Shown piece after piece: positions 30,669-32,357 of a stretch of 32,357 bases of DNA. The stretch lies in IMG/VR virus record IMGVR_UViG_3300022907_000058, positions 1-32,357 of that record; one strand, written 5' to 3'. Within the stretch, counting starts at the first letter, position 1, and each line of letters starts with the position of its first letter. Source of the stretch: a virus. The notes beneath the pieces are model-generated. The model was not told where the DNA came from and searched no databases. It saw only the letters and a list, made by a program, of their open reading frames with translations. A program made the translations under genes and the position numbers.

Positions 30669-32357
30669 CTATTCGAATACACTAGCAAGTGTTCGGTTAA
30701 GTTGGTTAAATGGTCCCAAGAGCGGGGCCGTTTTAAGTAGGTCATATACACCCCTTGATGTTTCACCTTCAATGATTTTACCTGCGCCACCGTAAACACG
30801 AGACACGTTAGATAAAGCAGCAGCTTCACCTGAGATAGTATTAAAGAACCACTCAGCAGGATTATCAGAAGAGGATTCATAGATTGGGTAAATGAAGTTA
30901 ACTACCCGCTCACCAGTACCCATCAAACCTGAAGCACCTAGTGCACGCTGATACTTTTCCATATCATCAAGATAAGGAGAAGGCTCACCGTACTTTAGTA
31001 AGTCTTTCAGATACTGAGATACAAAACCCATCAACAGCATTGTTGACATAACAGCAAAGACATTATACTTTACAGCTGGCGTTCCACGTGCAGCATACTC
31101 ACCCCACATACGCGGGATTTGGTTTGCAGTAAACGTAGAAATAAAACCTTGGAACTGTGTGAACAATGCAAGGTGCTGGTTCTGATAAAACAAAGGTCGG
31201 TTAGCTGTATCTGGAAGTGCAATAGCCATGTTCACAAAGTTGAACTGAGCTTCAAGCATCATCTCATCAAACTCTTTCATCTCCGCTTCAGACCATTGAC
31301 GACCTTGAATACTATTTAATTCAATCAGCCTATCAATATTAATTCCGATATTACGAAGATGCTCTTCAGACTCTTGTACCTCATTAGTATACAAGCTACC
31401 AGTAGTACGCTGCTCTTGGATAATACTTAGGTGGTTCAAAATATAATCATCAGCAATCGATGCACGAATGCTACGAGTATAATCTGTCCACTGCTGTAGA
31501 CCAATGATCTTAAAATACTTATCTAGTAAGTGCCTTGAAGCATGAGTGTTTTCTGTAGCACCGGTAGTCTGTGCCGCACCAACGTCCCAATCAAAGTAAC
31601 CAAGTTCTTTAATCTTTGCTTGACGTTTCTCTTTAGCTAGCTGACGATTTGTACCATTCCATCTTGGATCTGTTATGGTTTCCCATAGAGCTTGCGACAT
31701 TTCTTTAGCAGCTGATCCAATCTGTTTAAAGATTAATTGTTTAGGTACGCCTAAGACAGTAATCATCAGCTCAACGATTGAAGAGATTGTTGCCAATGGT
31801 AGTCCAGCAATTGTAGTCCAGATCCCTAAGTTCTTTTGGATTTTTACAAGCGTTTGGTTTTGAATACGCTTATAGTTACCAGACTCTGCATCAAGATAGT
31901 CTTGCATTTGTGCAGCAATCTTATTAACTACTTCCGCTGGTGCACCTTGCTCTAATGCTTGATTCAACTTTTCATTAATCTTTTCATTATTATCACCAAG
32001 GAATTCTTGATAAGTAATGTAACGAGCCGCTGACTTAGATGCATTAGATAGATTGGTAAAGGCGTCTGTCTCCATGAACGCATCAAACTCTGGGTTCTCA
32101 GAGAGGTTTAATGTACGACTACGGTGTGCGGCAGGTATAAACTTACCCTGACCAACAGTAAACGTATCACTATCACCAACTAATGTTTCTTGATTAAGGA
32201 TATTAGTTGTTAACTCTTTAGCTTCAGCATGTGTAAAGTTATAGTTATCCATTAGCTTTTGGATAAAACCATTCTCATCTTTTTCAATAGCTGCTTTATT
32301 AAATGACTTGTACTTAAACAAATAGTTTTGTACAAACCCGAGGTTTGATTGCTTATT
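30669..32357 (-). CDS. Internal virion protein, N-terminus cut by window edge
   Basis: The frame stays open to the last base, 12 codons past the first possible (TTG) start, so the visible 562 residues are the C-terminal part of a longer protein. It has a hydrophobic stretch near 195-225 of the visible part (WTTIAGLPLATISSIVELMI), a second near 420-450 (VMSTMLLMGFVSQYL), long helices, and the end ISGEAAALSNVSRVYGGAGK and LKTAPLLGPFNQLNR, which recur at the end of large internal proteins of marine podoviruses. It probably leaves the capsid with the DNA and helps form the entry channel. Its stop lies 11 bases before the polymerase start, so the two are co-transcribed. Confidence 0.7.
   Translation of the reverse strand, partial: NKQSNLGFVQNYLFKYKSFNKAAIEKDENGFIQKLMDNYNFTHAEAKELTTNILNQETLVGDSDTFTVGQGKFIPAAHRSRTLNLSENPEFDAFMETDAFTNLSNASKSAARYITYQEFLGDNNEKINEKLNQALEQGAPAEVVNKIAAQMQDYLDAESGNYKRIQNQTLVKIQKNLGIWTTIAGLPLATISSIVELMITVLGVPKQLIFKQIGSAAKEMSQALWETITDPRWNGTNRQLAKEKRQAKIKELGYFDWDVGAAQTTGATENTHASRHLLDKYFKIIGLQQWTDYTRSIRASIADDYILNHLSIIQEQRTTGSLYTNEVQESEEHLRNIGINIDRLIELNSIQGRQWSEAEMKEFDEMMLEAQFNFVNMAIALPDTANRPLFYQNQHLALFTQFQGFISTFTANQIPRMWGEYAARGTPAVKYNVFAVMSTMLLMGFVSQYLKDLLKYGEPSPYLDDMEKYQRALGASGLMGTGERVVNFIYPIYESSSDNPAEWFFNTISGEAAALSNVSRVYGGAGKIIEGETSRGVYDLLKTAPLLGPFNQLNRTLASVFE

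Noticed and set aside
1-32357. CRISPR arrays, insertion sequences, integrase, tRNA genes
   Set aside because: Looked for and not seen; direct repeats present are short and lack array spacing or transposase genes.

Overview
The window is a dense double-stranded DNA phage genome segment, most likely a short-tailed (podovirus-like) phage of a marine bacterium. The grounds are a P22-type large portal, a SU10-type major capsid protein, an adaptor protein, internal virion proteins, T7-style replication genes and many small proteins of kinds common in marine phages. Genes are packed with TAATG overlaps. No integrase, tRNA gene, CRISPR array or insertion sequence was seen.

Layout. (1) About 1-11,555, minus strand: virion genes read leftward in the order TerL, holin-like membrane protein, a cluster of small basic proteins, portal, scaffold, major capsid, small proteins, adaptor, repeat-rich fibre protein, and a partial gene at the left edge. 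A 189-base gap between TerL and the holin-like gene holds a miniature 23S-rRNA-like element in sense orientation on the plus strand. (2) About 11,556-12,390: a divergent control region with T7-type promoter candidates facing both ways, a CTCAC-rich repeat tract and two small hairpins. (3) 12,390-16,083, plus strand: SSB, a third hairpin, a structured non-coding region, then about ten small unknown genes, closed by a two-way terminator. (4) TerS alone on the minus strand. (5) 16,627-27,047, plus strand: nucleotide metabolism and replication genes (DUF1599-like, ThyA-like enzyme, MazG-like pyrophosphatase, family A DNA polymerase, 5'-3' exonuclease, RusA-like nuclease, primase-helicase, dCMP deaminase, T7-like RNA polymerase), closed by another two-way terminator. 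(6) 27,127 to the right edge, minus strand: a 1176-residue virion protein and a second internal virion protein that runs off the window.

How the parts fit. The 1176-residue protein carries the full set of single-subunit RNA polymerase signatures and sits among virion genes. I read it as an N4-like virion RNA polymerase injected with the DNA. Three hairpins in the early region have the build of N4 early promoters, and the first has the same 7-bp stem as N4 P2 as I recall it. The proposed order of events is: virion polymerase fires from the hairpins and makes SSB and early proteins; the phage's own 730-residue T7-like polymerase is made next; that enzyme uses the TTTAAATGTCYCCTTAAAG sites to transcribe TerL, TerS and more. 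The ThyA-like enzyme has Asp at the position that selects dUMP over dCMP, and lies next to a dCTPase-like gene, which suggests modified cytosine in the phage DNA. All functional statements come from motifs and remembered families; no database search was possible.
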